Positions 17,915 through 28,198 are shown, counted from the first letter of the stretch. The stretch: DNA of 64,000 nucleotides from an uncultured Colwellia sp. (GCA_913058245.1 CAJXQJ010000004.1:124001-188000), one strand, 5' to 3'. Numbers and translations: made by a program. The notes: generated from the sequence alone by a model not told the origin.

Positions 17915-20173
17915 ATGAGACAGACATTCAAGCTATCTTCTATAGCCATTGCATTGGCACTAACCTGCCAAGCAAATGCTAGCTTGGCAGCAGAACAAGC
18001 TAACGATGAAAGTATAGAAAAAATTATTGTTACCGGCACCTTTAGCGGCAAAGCAGTAGCCAAGGAAGAAGCGAGTTTTGCCATAAGTTCATTCTCAGAA
18101 GACGACATCAAAAAATTAGCCCCTAAAAGCACTGCAGATTTATTTAAAGCCGTGCCTGGCGTTTGGTCTGAAAGCTCAGGCGGCGTATCTGGTGCTAACG
18201 TCTTTGTTCGAGGCTTCCCTGGTGGTGGAGATGCACCTTTCTTAACCGTTCAATTGCAAGGTGCGCCAATATTTCCACCACCAACCCTTTCTTTCTTAGA
18301 AAACTCAACCTTATTCCGCTTAGACGAAACGGTCGAGTTTATGGAAGCATTGCGTGGCGGCCCAAACCCGGTAGTTTCCAATGGGCAACCCGGCTTAACT
18401 ACAAACTTTTTGCTAAAAGAAGGCTCTGACGATACCGAAGGCTTAGTAAAATATTCAACATCAAATTATGGTCTACAGCGTATCGATGGTGTGTTAAGCG
18501 GCAGCTTAGCTGATGATTTATATTTCATGATTGGTGGCTATATAAAAAGCTCGCCGGGTGTTCGTGATGCTGGTTTTAATGCTGAAGAAGGTAATCAGTT
18601 CACTATTAACATCACCAAAAATTTAGATAATGGCAAAATAAACTTATATACCCGTCAAACTGATGACCATGGCGTTTGGTACTTACCATCACCGATAAAT
18701 GTTGCTGGTGTTGACAATCAATACACTCAAATCGGCACAAATAATCGTCACGCAACCATTCAATATGGCCCAGACGATAATAAAACTACTGAAACCGTTG
18801 ATTTTGGCCAAGGCCGAGGCTGGGATGGCTCAGTTTCAGGCGGGAGTATTGATCTTGATTTAGACAATGGTTGGGGTTTAGTTAACCGCTTTATTTATAC
18901 CAAAGGTGATGCTGATACTTATGGCTTAGTACCAAACGGCGACCCTACCAGCCTTTCTTTGGTGGCTGACAATGGTTCAAGCGCAACCGGCGCCGTAACA
19001 GGAAAAGAATATGACGGCTCAACCGTTGTTCAACAAATAGGCCGCTGGGTGGTTAAAAAACAAATTGAAGCATTTACCAATGACTTTACCCTGACTAAAA
19101 CCTTGGAAAAAGGCACAGTCACCGCTGGTTTCTATAATTCCAGCTTTGAGGCTAAAGATTGGTGGGCACTAGGTAATCATGCCTACCACGTAGTTGAATC
19201 AGGTGGTGAGATGCTAACGGGTATTGATTGTAATGATAATGCCGACAGTTGTGGTTGGAATTACGATATCAATAGTATTGGCGATGGCTCAACAAAGGCT
19301 TTTTATGTCGCGGCGTCATATGAAGTTACTTCAACACTTACCATTGACGGTGGTGTTAGAAGAGAGAATCACCAAATTGAATATACTGTTGACGAAGGTT
19401 TAGACGGAGTCATAACCAAAGCGGTTTCGTACGATGAAGATAGTACCGCCTGGACTGTCGGTGCTAATTGGATGTTTGCTGAAAAACAAGGGATATTCGC
19501 CCGCATCAGTGATGGTAGTAAAATGCCCTTTTTTGATGATTTTCGTGACAACTTTAGCGCTTACCAAAACGGTGAAGATCTCATTAAAGAAGTAAGCCAG
19601 TTTGAACTAGGTTATAAAATATCTCACGATTATTATGACTTATTTGCTACCGCTTTTTTTAACGAAGTCAAAGGAGATACTTTTGTTGCTCAACCCGGAG
19701 AGCCTGCAGAAGTGCTAACCAACGAAGCCTACGGCATTGAAATTGACTTCAATTACTATACTGATAACGGTTTTACATTGCGATTGAATTCAACAATTCA
19801 AGAAACTGAAATTACTGAAAGTCCAACGAATGTTGGTAACGAAGCGCAAAGACAACCAAGTTGGCAAGTTCGAGTTACACCAAGTTATGATCTTGAGTTT
19901 TCAAATGGCATGTACGCCACCGTTTATGGCACGCTTTCTGCCGTTGGCGATAGGTTCGCCAATAACGAAAACACAGTGACTTTAGACGGTTATGAAAAAA
20001 TTGATCTTGGTATGATTTTAAACCTTTCTGATGAAGTACAGATGCAGTTATCGGTGAATAATTTAACTGATGAAGAAGCACTGACCGAAGGTGACCCTCG
20101 TGACTCCCTTTCTTCGAATGGCCGCTATATATTACCAAGAACAATTGATTTCAGTATTAGTTATCAATTTTAG
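17915..20173 (+). CDS. TonB-dependent outer-membrane receptor, probable trehalose/oligosaccharide uptake
   Basis: A 752-residue receptor with a signal peptide ending near SLAAEQ, a TonB box-like EKIIVTGTF, a plug domain (DLFKAVPGV, NVFVRGFPGG, MEALRGGPNPV) and a long beta-barrel ending in the aromatic C-terminus FSISYQF. It moves ligands across the outer membrane using TonB energy. Control by the adjacent LacI operators, not by an iron box, points to a sugar substrate; trehalose or an alpha-glucoside is the best guess from the neighbouring trehalase. A strong terminator follows. Confidence 0.9.
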   Translation: MRQTFKLSSIAIALALTCQANASLAAEQANDESIEKIIVTGTFSGKAVAKEEASFAISSFSEDDIKKLAPKSTADLFKAVPGVWSESSGGVSGANVFVRGFPGGGDAPFLTVQLQGAPIFPPPTLSFLENSTLFRLDETVEFMEALRGGPNPVVSNGQPGLTTNFLLKEGSDDTEGLVKYSTSNYGLQRIDGVLSGSLADDLYFMIGGYIKSSPGVRDAGFNAEEGNQFTINITKNLDNGKINLYTRQTDDHGVWYLPSPINVAGVDNQYTQIGTNNRHATIQYGPDDNKTTETVDFGQGRGWDGSVSGGSIDLDLDNGWGLVNRFIYTKGDADTYGLVPNGDPTSLSLVADNGSSATGAVTGKEYDGSTVVQQIGRWVVKKQIEAFTNDFTLTKTLEKGTVTAGFYNSSFEAKDWWALGNHAYHVVESGGEMLTGIDCNDNADSCGWNYDINSIGDGSTKAFYVAASYEVTSTLTIDGGVRRENHQIEYTVDEGLDGVITKAVSYDEDSTAWTVGANWMFAEKQGIFARISDGSKMPFFDDFRDNFSAYQNGEDLIKEVSQFELGYKISHDYYDLFATAFFNEVKGDTFVAQPGEPAEVLTNEAYGIEIDFNYYTDNGFTLRLNSTIQETEITESPTNVGNEAQRQPSWQVRVTPSYDLEFSNGMYATVYGTLSAVGDRFANNENTVTLDGYEKIDLGMILNLSDEVQMQLSVNNLTDEEALTEGDPRDSLSSNGRYILPRTIDFSISYQF

Positions 20174-20208
20174 TTCTGATTAAAAGCAACTAGTTTCGGG
20201 TAAAAAGC

Positions 20209-20240
20209 AATGGCCAATTATTCATAATTGGCCATTTTTA
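20209..20240 (+). terminator. Rho-independent terminator after TonB receptor
   Basis: AATGGCCAATTA / TAATTGGCCATT, a twelve-base perfect stem with a TTCA loop (20221-20224), followed by TTTATTTT. Confidence 0.9.
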
Positions 20241-20602
20241 TTTTACGTTTCGCAACAAATTAATTTTAAGAATCAACATTAAACACATCTAGCTCCATAC
20301 ATTTGATAAGAAATACAGTCGAACGTTATTTAATTATCAATTAAATAACTAAGTATGAAGGAAATTATAGCGTTAGGAAGAAAATAAAGAATGGCTATCT
20401 TTCATTACAACTACCTCTTTTTAGATAGAACCTTAAGTGGAATAGGCTCAATTTAAATGATGTAATAACAAATGCCGCATCCTTAAGAAGCATAGTGATT
20501 TTTGCGTTTTGAGCAAAATAAACTAACAAGTGAATGGCAGAAGATAAGTGCATATTAAAAATACATAGATACCTAACAAGTATATATCGTAATAACATAA
20601 CG
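20241..20602. other. Intergenic region without a clear gene
   Basis: About 360 bp, AT-rich, between the receptor terminator and the thioredoxin-like gene. A long open frame on the minus strand at 20395-20685 overlaps the thioredoxin-like gene out of frame and looks spurious. I see nothing else to support. Confidence 0.5.
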
Positions 20603-21127
20603 CTATATTTGGCACTGTCCTTGAGTAAGCACAGAGAATGCATTAGCGAGTTTTTCTTTTGGAATAAAGCCGCGCTTTTTAGCAATCAACTTGCCATTAT
20701 GGTCATATATTAAAGTTGTAGGAGACGCTTGATAACCCCCAATAGAGCGTAAAAATTGACGATCAGCTTTATAAGCGGGAATACCTTGGTGGTAATGTTT
20801 GAGCTCTTTTTTAAGCTGCCTGGTTTTACCTTTGGCACCAACCAAGTTGATGTTGATTGATGAATGACATTGCTCGAATGCTTTTGCTAATGTTTTTCCC
20901 TGTTTTTTACACCAACTACAATCAGGCTGAAAAATCATAGTAACTGAAACCAGTCTGCCCTCTTCTGCTTTAAATGTCTCTTGATTACTAACGTCATGAA
21001 TTACTCGTAAAGGTTTCAATGATGCAACATTCAAGGGTTTTGCAGCAGCTTGCATAACAAAAAACATAGCACTGAAAATAATCAGCACTATGATGTTGTC
21101 ACGCCTGTAGTTGGCAAACTTATTCAT
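20603..21127 (-). CDS. Exported thioredoxin-like protein
   Basis: A 174-residue protein with one N-terminal hydrophobic segment (about residues 10-28) that should export it or anchor it in the periplasm. The redox motif is CSWCK in the context TMIFQPDCSWCKKQG near residue 73, followed by a thioredoxin-type cis-Pro region (QASPTTLIYDHNGKLIAKKRG). It lies 31 bp downstream of a TonB receptor whose plug contains its own CxxC, and the two genes are probably one transcript. The partner could be that receptor or a metal it imports; this is inference. Confidence 0.82.
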   Translation of the reverse strand: MNKFANYRRDNIIVLIIFSAMFFVMQAAAKPLNVASLKPLRVIHDVSNQETFKAEEGRLVSVTMIFQPDCSWCKKQGKTLAKAFEQCHSSININLVGAKGKTRQLKKELKHYHQGIPAYKADRQFLRSIGGYQASPTTLIYDHNGKLIAKKRGFIPKEKLANAFSVLTQGQCQI

Positions 21128-21158
21128 TAACAGACTTATTTTACCGTAGAAATAAAAC

Positions 21159-23294
21159 TTAAAGCTTTATTTCAATACCTGCATACATTTCACGACCATG
21201 TAAAGCGCCGTAAATGTAAGCAACATCGTAACCACCGTTAGCATCATAAAACAGTGGTGAGTCGCCATTATCGATTTGTGTTTCTTCAAATACGTTTGAA
21301 ATACCAGCATACACTTTAGTGTGCTGCGTTAACTGATATTGCACTTTAACATCTGATGTAGAAAATGCTTTACCTGATAACGTTTTAGCCGTAGTTTCAT
21401 CACCCAGCTTGTTGTAGCCTTCGTAGCCATACTCACTTAAGTCTTTCGAGCCAAACCATACCGTTGACCAAAACACTTTTAGGTTGTCTTGTTCGTATTG
21501 GAATTCAATACTCGCACGCTCTTCAACTGGCGCAATGGCATATGATGATTTAAACGCATCATCATAGCTAAACTTCTCTAAACCGACATTAACTGTAAAA
21601 TTTTCAGTAACGTTATATCCCGTCGTAATATCGAAAGTTGTTACTGCAGCACTTTCATCCAATTGGGTCAATAAAGGTACGCCGTCAGCATTTTCTTCAA
21701 GGCTCGCTAAGTTTTCAACTTTTGAGTGTGCAATAGAGGTAGTAACAGCCAACTCTTCAGTGTCGTAACTTAATGAGTAGCTTGCCGATATTGATTCTTC
21801 TAAAGAATCGATATCAATTTGATAACCTAACTCAGCATCTAAAATACCGTGATCAGTTTCAAAAAAAGATAATGGCGCACGGTACCCGCGGCCTGTTGAG
21901 AAACGAGAGGTTAGCTCTTCACTATGGAAATAGCGAACATCTAAACGTGGCGCAACAAAGGTTTCATCAATTTCAGTGCCTACTTTTTCTGGGTCAACAA
22001 AATCAGCAGTCACGTTATCAACACGTAGTGCAAAAGCTACTTCTATCTCATCAATCGGTGTCCATGTATCTTGAATAAAAATACCTGTGGTATCGTAATC
22101 GAACGCATCGCTTTGATACGCTTCAACGGCTTCTAGTGCATCAGTTGAAGAGCGCATTTCTTCACGACGCGTATCAGCGCCAAAAGTAATAAAATGCTGA
22201 TCTGATAATTCCATATCGAATTTAGCGCGGGCGTACCACATAGTATCTTCTGCTTGATAGTCGATGCCTTCATAGAATGAGTCTTGCTCATGTTTAGCAT
22301 AGCTAATCGCAAATTCAGCAACGGTATAATTACTTAGCTCGGAAAGGTATTTGATATAAGCTTCATCACGAGAGGTATCAATCCACTCTGTTGTTTCCCA
22401 AGGCTTACCAATATATTCATTGCGAACATCATCACCTTCAAATAGGTGATCAGATGCTATATTGTCGTAACCTGAAATAGCCTCACCAATTGAGTCAACT
22501 TTGTCGCCTAATACCGGGCCACCGAAGATTTCTGAGTTCACTTTCGATAAGCGAATTTGCACGTTGCTAGAGTCAGATAGATCTTGAGTCACTAATGTAG
22601 TAAATGAAAAATTTTCAATAAATGGCGCTTCACTTACGCCATTATCATCATGATCTTCTTGGTCTTGTTTATCATATTGACCAATAAATGTGATACCAGT
22701 CTTACCATCCTCAGAAACCCCAGTTGCCATACCTTTCATAGCGGTAAAGTCATGAGAGCCTTTAGCAAAATCAAAGTTAGCGGTATTTTCATAAGCTTCT
22801 TTGGTGATGATATTTACCGTTCCGCCAATCGCTTCTGGCGCAATTAAAGATGCGCCAGCGCCACGTGCTACTTCGATTCTATCAACACCAGTAGTTGCTA
22901 TAGCATCTACTGCATAAAAGCCTGAAATTAACGTATGTGTTGGTAAGCCATCAACCAAAATAGTGGTATGCTCACCTTTCATACCGTTGAGCATAATGCG
23001 CTTTACACCGCACATTGAACATTCGTTTGAAACATTTACACCGGGCTCGTTATTAATTGCTGCGGTTAAACTTAATGCATTTTTATTTTCGATAGTCAGC
23101 GCATCTAAAATTTCAGTTTGCTGAATGACATCTTTTAGACGCCCAGCTTGATCAAGCTTTTGTCTTAAGCTTCGAACTTCGATAACTTCAATTTTATTAT
23201 CCGCAACTTCTGCATCTGCTGCTAAAGCAAATGTTGGAGTGGTAAACGGTAAGGCAGCTGCAATAGCTAGATATAACGGTGATAATGCTTTCAT
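21159..23294 (-). CDS. TonB-dependent receptor with CxxC-containing plug, Fur-type promoter
   Basis: A 711-residue outer-membrane receptor from the ATG at 23294; a longer frame to 23327 starts in front of the signal peptide and is not favoured. The signal peptide ends near FALAAD. The plug contains CSMCGVKRIMLNGMKGEHTT, then LVDGLPTHTLISGF and EVARGAGASLIAPEAIGGTV. A CxxC plus LNGxxGExT plug occurs in a subset of TonB receptors thought to handle metal or metal complexes. The barrel ends GREMYAGIEIKL. A Fur-like box lies 50 bp upstream, so iron or another transition metal is the probable cargo. Confidence 0.88.
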   Translation of the reverse strand: MKALSPLYLAIAAALPFTTPTFALAADAEVADNKIEVIEVRSLRQKLDQAGRLKDVIQQTEILDALTIENKNALSLTAAINNEPGVNVSNECSMCGVKRIMLNGMKGEHTTILVDGLPTHTLISGFYAVDAIATTGVDRIEVARGAGASLIAPEAIGGTVNIITKEAYENTANFDFAKGSHDFTAMKGMATGVSEDGKTGITFIGQYDKQDQEDHDDNGVSEAPFIENFSFTTLVTQDLSDSSNVQIRLSKVNSEIFGGPVLGDKVDSIGEAISGYDNIASDHLFEGDDVRNEYIGKPWETTEWIDTSRDEAYIKYLSELSNYTVAEFAISYAKHEQDSFYEGIDYQAEDTMWYARAKFDMELSDQHFITFGADTRREEMRSSTDALEAVEAYQSDAFDYDTTGIFIQDTWTPIDEIEVAFALRVDNVTADFVDPEKVGTEIDETFVAPRLDVRYFHSEELTSRFSTGRGYRAPLSFFETDHGILDAELGYQIDIDSLEESISASYSLSYDTEELAVTTSIAHSKVENLASLEENADGVPLLTQLDESAAVTTFDITTGYNVTENFTVNVGLEKFSYDDAFKSSYAIAPVEERASIEFQYEQDNLKVFWSTVWFGSKDLSEYGYEGYNKLGDETTAKTLSGKAFSTSDVKVQYQLTQHTKVYAGISNVFEETQIDNGDSPLFYDANGGYDVAYIYGALHGREMYAGIEIKL

Positions 23295-23344
23295 GAACGT
23301 CTCAGTAGTAAGTGTAACGAGTACCAAAAAACCTGAGCGCCAAT

Positions 23345-23363
23345 GTAAATCATTCTCATTTAT
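23345..23363. promoter_or_regulatory. Fur-like box upstream of the CxxC TonB receptor
   Basis: GTAAATCATTCTCATTTAT resembles the 19-bp Fur consensus (GATAATGATAATCATTATC). It sits 50 bp before the receptor start. Other minus-strand promoter elements are not clear by eye. Confidence 0.55.
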
Positions 23364-23597
23364 ATTAATTTGATTGATATCAAGTTTTGATAACCTTCCT
23401 TAAAATAGAGAAGTATTTATTTCACTTGTAACATCGTTAAGTGAAATTAATTATACGAGAATGTAATTTTTTTTGTGCTAATAAACCTTATGTTCACTAA
23501 GGCTCTATTGCTTTATAATTCATTAAAATAGTGTTCAGCGTTTGTTTTATTAAGTGTTAAGTATACCCAATACTAAACAATAGAAATTACTACTTGA

Positions 23598-23632
23598 ACA
23601 CCACTAATGATACAATGTAACATTAGTGGTGT
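23598..23632. repeat. Perfect 12-bp inverted repeat upstream of the M1 peptidase
   Basis: ACACCACTAATG (23598-23609) and CATTAGTGGTGT (23621-23632) are separated by 11 bases. There is no T tail, so this is more likely an operator or a 5'-leader hairpin than a terminator. It is 110 bp before the M1 peptidase gene. Confidence 0.6.
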
Positions 23633-23741
23633 ATGTGTGTTATAAATTTGATAAAACCTACACAACATCTGTTAATGTTATACAAACTACAACTGCTTCA
23701 AAAGCACAGCCTAATTATAATAATGCGTAAAAAGGAACCCC

Positions 23742-26201
23742 ATGTTCGTTAAACTTATTAAAATAACCTTGCTATCGTTAACAACGCTTGCTGCAGCAAA
23801 TGCGACGGTACAACAAACTAAGGGCGATTTTATTGATAAGTTTCGTCAATTAGATGAAAGCTTGCCAACGCCTAATGTATATCGTAATGCAGCAGGTGAA
23901 CCCGGCCATCAATATTGGCAACAACAAGTAGACTATAAAATTAAAGCTAAATTGGATGAAAAAAAACGTCGAATCGAAGCTAGCCAATCAATCACTTATT
24001 ACAACAATTCTCCTGACACGCTGAAATATTTGTGGGTTCAGTTAGACCAAAACAAATTCCGTAATGATTCACTTTCAGCAACAACAACAACCTTTGGTGG
24101 TATTGGTAATCGAGGCCCAGGCACGGCAGCGGCAACAGCAAGCAAACCAGCACAATTAAGTTTAGATGCACTTCGTCGCCAGCAATATATGGAAGACAAT
24201 GTTGTAGGTTATGACATTCAATCAGTTACAGATAGCAAGGGTAATAAATTACACCATGTTATCGTTGGCACAAATATGCGTATTGATTTACGCAAAAAAT
24301 TAGCGCCAGGAAAACAAGTTAAATTCGGTATTGATTACGCTTTCAATATTGTTGAAGAAGATGCAGTTTCAGCTCGTTCAGGATACGAACATTTTCCTGA
24401 CGATGCTCGCAAAGGCGGTAACGACATTTTCTTATTAGCTCAGTGGTTCCCGCGTCTTCACGCATACACTGACTATGAAGCATGGACCAACAAAGAGTTT
24501 ATTGGCCGTGGCGAATTTACGCTAGAATTTGGTAATTATGATGTTGAACTAACGGTTCCAGCTGATCACATTGTCAGCTCTACAGGTGAACTAACCAATG
24601 CTAAAAAAGTACTAACGTCCACACAACGTAAACGTTTAAAAGAAGCTGAAAAAGCTGAGCGTATTGTCTTTATCGTTACTGAAGAAGAAGCGTTAGAAAA
24701 CGAAAAAGCTGGCACAAATAAAACTAAAACATGGAAATTTAGCGCTAAAAATGTACGTGACTTTGCATGGGCTTCATCACGTAAATTCATGTGGGACGCT
24801 CGTGGTCATCAACAAGGTGGTGAGGAACAGCCTTTAGTTATGGCAATGTCATTTTATCCAAAAGAAGGGGGCGATTTATGGAAGAAATATTCCACTGAGT
24901 CAATTATTCATACATTAGACGTCTATTCTCGTTTTTCTTTTGATTACCCTTATCCTGTTGCTCAATCTGTTAACGGACCAGTAGGCGGTATGGAATACCC
25001 TATGATAACGTTCAATGGGCCACGTACTGAATTACAAAAAGACGGTAGCCGAACCTATACTCAAGCGGAAAAGCGCTTCCTAATTGGTGTTGTTATTCAT
25101 GAAGTTGGTCATATCTACTTCCCAATGATAGTTAACTCTGATGAACGCCAATGGACATGGATGGACGAAGGCCTAAATAGCTTCTTAGATGGTGTTGCAG
25201 GTCGTGAATGGGATCCTACAATTCCATGGGGTGTTGAGCCACGTGACATTGTCGGTTACATGAAGTCTTCTACGCAAGTACCAATTATGACCCAATCAGA
25301 CAGTGTTTTACGCTTAGGACCAAATGGCTACACTAAGCCTGCTGTTGCACTGAATATTCTGCGTGAAACTATCTTAGGTCGTGAGCTATTTGACTTTGCT
25401 TTTAAAGAATATGCGACACGTTGGAAGTATAAACGCCCGACACCATCTGACTTTTTCCGTACCATGGAAGAAGCTTCAGGCGTTGATTTAGATTGGTTCT
25501 GGAGAGGTTGGTTTTACAGCACAGATCATGTTGATATTTCTTTAGATAAAATATCGAAATTACGTTTAGATACCAAAAACCCTGATATTGACTTTGATCG
25601 CCTGCGCCAAGAAGAATTAGACAAACCATTGTCTAAAACTGACGAACGTAATAAGGCTGAAGGTAAAGAGTTATGGGTTGAGCGTTTTTCAGACATCACA
25701 GATTTTTACGACGAAAACGATCGTTTTACCGTGACCAATAAAGAGCGAAATAGCTATCAAAAATTCCTTAAGAAACTAAAACCTTGGGAACGTAAAACTC
25801 TAGACCGCGCGATTAAAGAAGACAAAAACTACTACGTGTTAGACTTCTCTAATAAAGGCGGCTTAGTGATGCCAATTATCCTAGAGCTAACATTCGCTGA
25901 TGGCAGCAAAGAAACTCAATATATTCCAGCTGAAATTTGGCGTCGTACGCCTAAGGCTGTAAGTAAATTGATTATTACTGACAAAGACAAAGAATTAGTA
26001 AGTGTTACGGTTGACCCTCGTTGGGAAACTGCAGATGTCGATGTGCATAATAACCACTACCCTCGTCAAATTATTCCGTCGCGTATCGAAGCATATAAAA
26101 AGAAGAAGTCTACCAAGAAGGTTTCTCGAGATATCATGCAAGATATAAAAACAGAATTAAAGAAAGACGAGAAGGAAACTAAAGGTAACAATGAAGAATA
26201 G
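23742..26201 (+). CDS. M1 family zinc metallopeptidase, exported
   Basis: An 819-residue aminopeptidase-type enzyme. A signal peptide (residues 1-20) precedes an N-terminal beta domain. The catalytic domain has the GAMEN-equivalent GPVGGMEYPM, zinc motif HEVGH (in VVIHEVGHIYFPM, near residue 451) and the third ligand Glu in TWMDEGLNSF. A C-terminal extension rich in Lys and Glu ends the protein. AAGGAACCCC precedes the ATG. The 3' end overlaps the next gene by 11 bp, so the two are translationally coupled. Periplasmic peptide degradation is the likely role. Confidence 0.92.
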   Translation: MFVKLIKITLLSLTTLAAANATVQQTKGDFIDKFRQLDESLPTPNVYRNAAGEPGHQYWQQQVDYKIKAKLDEKKRRIEASQSITYYNNSPDTLKYLWVQLDQNKFRNDSLSATTTTFGGIGNRGPGTAAATASKPAQLSLDALRRQQYMEDNVVGYDIQSVTDSKGNKLHHVIVGTNMRIDLRKKLAPGKQVKFGIDYAFNIVEEDAVSARSGYEHFPDDARKGGNDIFLLAQWFPRLHAYTDYEAWTNKEFIGRGEFTLEFGNYDVELTVPADHIVSSTGELTNAKKVLTSTQRKRLKEAEKAERIVFIVTEEEALENEKAGTNKTKTWKFSAKNVRDFAWASSRKFMWDARGHQQGGEEQPLVMAMSFYPKEGGDLWKKYSTESIIHTLDVYSRFSFDYPYPVAQSVNGPVGGMEYPMITFNGPRTELQKDGSRTYTQAEKRFLIGVVIHEVGHIYFPMIVNSDERQWTWMDEGLNSFLDGVAGREWDPTIPWGVEPRDIVGYMKSSTQVPIMTQSDSVLRLGPNGYTKPAVALNILRETILGRELFDFAFKEYATRWKYKRPTPSDFFRTMEEASGVDLDWFWRGWFYSTDHVDISLDKISKLRLDTKNPDIDFDRLRQEELDKPLSKTDERNKAEGKELWVERFSDITDFYDENDRFTVTNKERNSYQKFLKKLKPWERKTLDRAIKEDKNYYVLDFSNKGGLVMPIILELTFADGSKETQYIPAEIWRRTPKAVSKLIITDKDKELVSVTVDPRWETADVDVHNNHYPRQIIPSRIEAYKKKKSTKKVSRDIMQDIKTELKKDEKETKGNNEE

Positions 26202-26691
26202 TAACCACTTCATTATTATGCTGATATTGGGGCTGCTTTTTGCAGCTCCATACTCTTTTGCTCATCAGCAAAAGTCGGCTATTAGTACAGTTTCATTTAA
26301 CCCAAGAACGCACAGTATTGAGATCATGCATCGTTTCAGAATACATGACGCTGAACATGCGGTTAAACATATTTTTGGTAAAGATGCCGACATTATCGGC
26401 TCAAAAAAAACACAAGAACAGTTTAGCAACTATGTTAACAAGCACTTTTCAATGTTCACTGCTGGTAGTGAGTTAAAGCTAACTTCAATTGGTTATGAAA
26501 ACGACGGCCAATTCTTTTGGGTCTACCAAGAAACAAGTGAACCACAGGTATTAGAAAAGCTGAGTATTAGCCACAATGCACTCAGAGATATATGGCCAAG
26601 CCAAGTCAATACCGTCAATATTGAAGGTAAAGGAAAATTACAAACGATGATTTTTGATGACTCTGTAGAGTTACTTGAGGTTACGTTCTAG
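26191..26691 (+). CDS. DUF6702-like exported protein
   Basis: A 166-residue protein with a signal peptide ending near SFAHQQ. The mature part opens with a segment like SAISTVSFNPRTHSIEIMHR and contains EIMHRFRIHDAEHAVKH, a pattern I associate with DUF6702 proteins, which commonly accompany M1-type peptidases. It starts inside the end of the M1 gene. No catalytic motif was recognised; a periplasmic partner of the peptidase is plausible. Confidence 0.72.
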   Translation: MKNSNHFIIMLILGLLFAAPYSFAHQQKSAISTVSFNPRTHSIEIMHRFRIHDAEHAVKHIFGKDADIIGSKKTQEQFSNYVNKHFSMFTAGSELKLTSIGYENDGQFFWVYQETSEPQVLEKLSISHNALRDIWPSQVNTVNIEGKGKLQTMIFDDSVELLEVTF

Positions 26692-26764
26692 AAAACCTTG
26701 ACCGATAGCCTGATTGAATGGGCCTGTTTTAATTATTTGCCGATTATCAACGAGAGTAATGAGT

Positions 26765-28126
26765 ATGATTTCAAGACGCCGATTTAACCAAGGTTTAGTT
26801 ACACTTGCTTTCGCAGGGTTGTCTCAACACTTACATGCGTCATCGCTTAAACGTGACAGGCATGCATCTCCTAAAGCGTATGGAAAACTGCTTGAAGACC
26901 CTAACGGTTTAATTGATTTACCCGCCAATTTTTCATATCAGGTGATTTCATCGTTGGGCGAGAAAATGGCCGATGGCTTAACTGTTCCTGATAGTGCAGA
27001 CGGCATGGGCTGCTTTTATCTTGACGAAGAACGACTTGCCTTAATTCGAAATCATGAACTTTCGCCTGATGAACAAAAAATTACTACACTCAATACACAA
27101 ATGCGTGATTTAGCTTATGACAGCATTCAAAGCACGCATCCATTGCCCGGCGGTACCAGCACAATAATTTATAACCATAAATTGCAGCAAGTTGAACAAC
27201 AGTTTATGTCACTACTCGGTACTATTCGTAATTGTTCTGGTGGTATTACACCTTGGGGCACTTGGTTAACATGCGAAGAGTCGACAACCAAAGCAGATAC
27301 TAAGCTAAGTAAAGACCATGGTTACGTATTTGAAGTGCCTGCCAATGCCAAATCATTGGTGAAAGCAACACCTATTATTGCCATGGGAAGATTTAACCAT
27401 GAAGCAGCTTGTGTTGACCCACGTACTGGCATTGTTTACATGACGGAAGATAGAGGCGATAGCTTACTTTATCGCTTTATTCCGAAAGTACGAGATAATT
27501 TGCACCAAGGTGGACAGTTGCAGGCTTTGGTCATTAGCCAACAGCCTAAATTTGATACTCGTAATTGGCAAAAGCAAGAAATGCAATTACATACAGAAAT
27601 GGCAACGTATTGGATTGATCTTGATAGCCCAGAAAGCCCTGATGACGACTTACGAATTCGCGGCCATAAAGCCGGTGCAGCCTTATTTGCACGAGGGGAA
27701 GGGATTCATTGGGCTAATAACGAGTTGTATTTCTGTTGCACTAATGGCGGCGCGAAAAAGCTAGGACAAATCATGCGTTATGTCCCTTCAACATCTGAAG
27801 GAAGTACATTAGAAAAGAACGCCCCTGGAAAACTTAGCTTATTTGTGGAAAGCGAGCAAAAGCAATCACTAAACTACGGCGATAATCTTACTGTAGCACC
27901 TAATGGTCATCTCATTGTATGTGAAGACCAATACACAGAACAGGTTGATAACCATCTTAAAGGTGTAACCCCTGATGGCCACACTTATGACTTTGCCCGG
28001 ATAAAATTACAAACTGAGCCCGCTGGTGCATGTTTTTCTCCCGACGGAAAAACATTATTTGTGAATCTATACTCCCCCACTACAACACTTGCGATAACGG
28101 GTCCTTGGCAAAGTTTTAAGAGTTAG
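26765..28126 (+). CDS. PhoX/DUF839 family secreted phosphatase-like protein
   Basis: A 453-residue protein with a twin-arginine signal (MISRRRFNQGLVTLAFAGL) and a beta-propeller of the PhoX type. Family-like elements include RNHELSPDEQ, GTIRNCSGGITPWGTWLTCEE, RFNHEAACVDPRTGIVYMTEDR and a late CEDQYTE segment. PhoX enzymes bind calcium and iron and release phosphate from organic esters in the periplasm. I start at the ATG at 26765 because GAGAG lies eight bases upstream; 26759 is two codons earlier. It is the last core gene before the groL-linked island, and its likely terminator is the hairpin at 28199. Confidence 0.85.
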   Translation: MISRRRFNQGLVTLAFAGLSQHLHASSLKRDRHASPKAYGKLLEDPNGLIDLPANFSYQVISSLGEKMADGLTVPDSADGMGCFYLDEERLALIRNHELSPDEQKITTLNTQMRDLAYDSIQSTHPLPGGTSTIIYNHKLQQVEQQFMSLLGTIRNCSGGITPWGTWLTCEESTTKADTKLSKDHGYVFEVPANAKSLVKATPIIAMGRFNHEAACVDPRTGIVYMTEDRGDSLLYRFIPKVRDNLHQGGQLQALVISQQPKFDTRNWQKQEMQLHTEMATYWIDLDSPESPDDDLRIRGHKAGAALFARGEGIHWANNELYFCCTNGGAKKLGQIMRYVPSTSEGSTLEKNAPGKLSLFVESEQKQSLNYGDNLTVAPNGHLIVCEDQYTEQVDNHLKGVTPDGHTYDFARIKLQTEPAGACFSPDGKTLFVNLYSPTTTLAITGPWQSFKS

Positions 28127-28198
28127 AATAGCTATACTCACATTTGAGAGTAGTTGTTCAGTTTAGTTATTATTATTTTACAAATCGAAATATGAAAT

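Noticed and set aside
20395..20685. 96-codon minus-strand open frame
   Set aside because: It overlaps the thioredoxin-like gene out of frame, lacks a ribosome site and resembles no protein.
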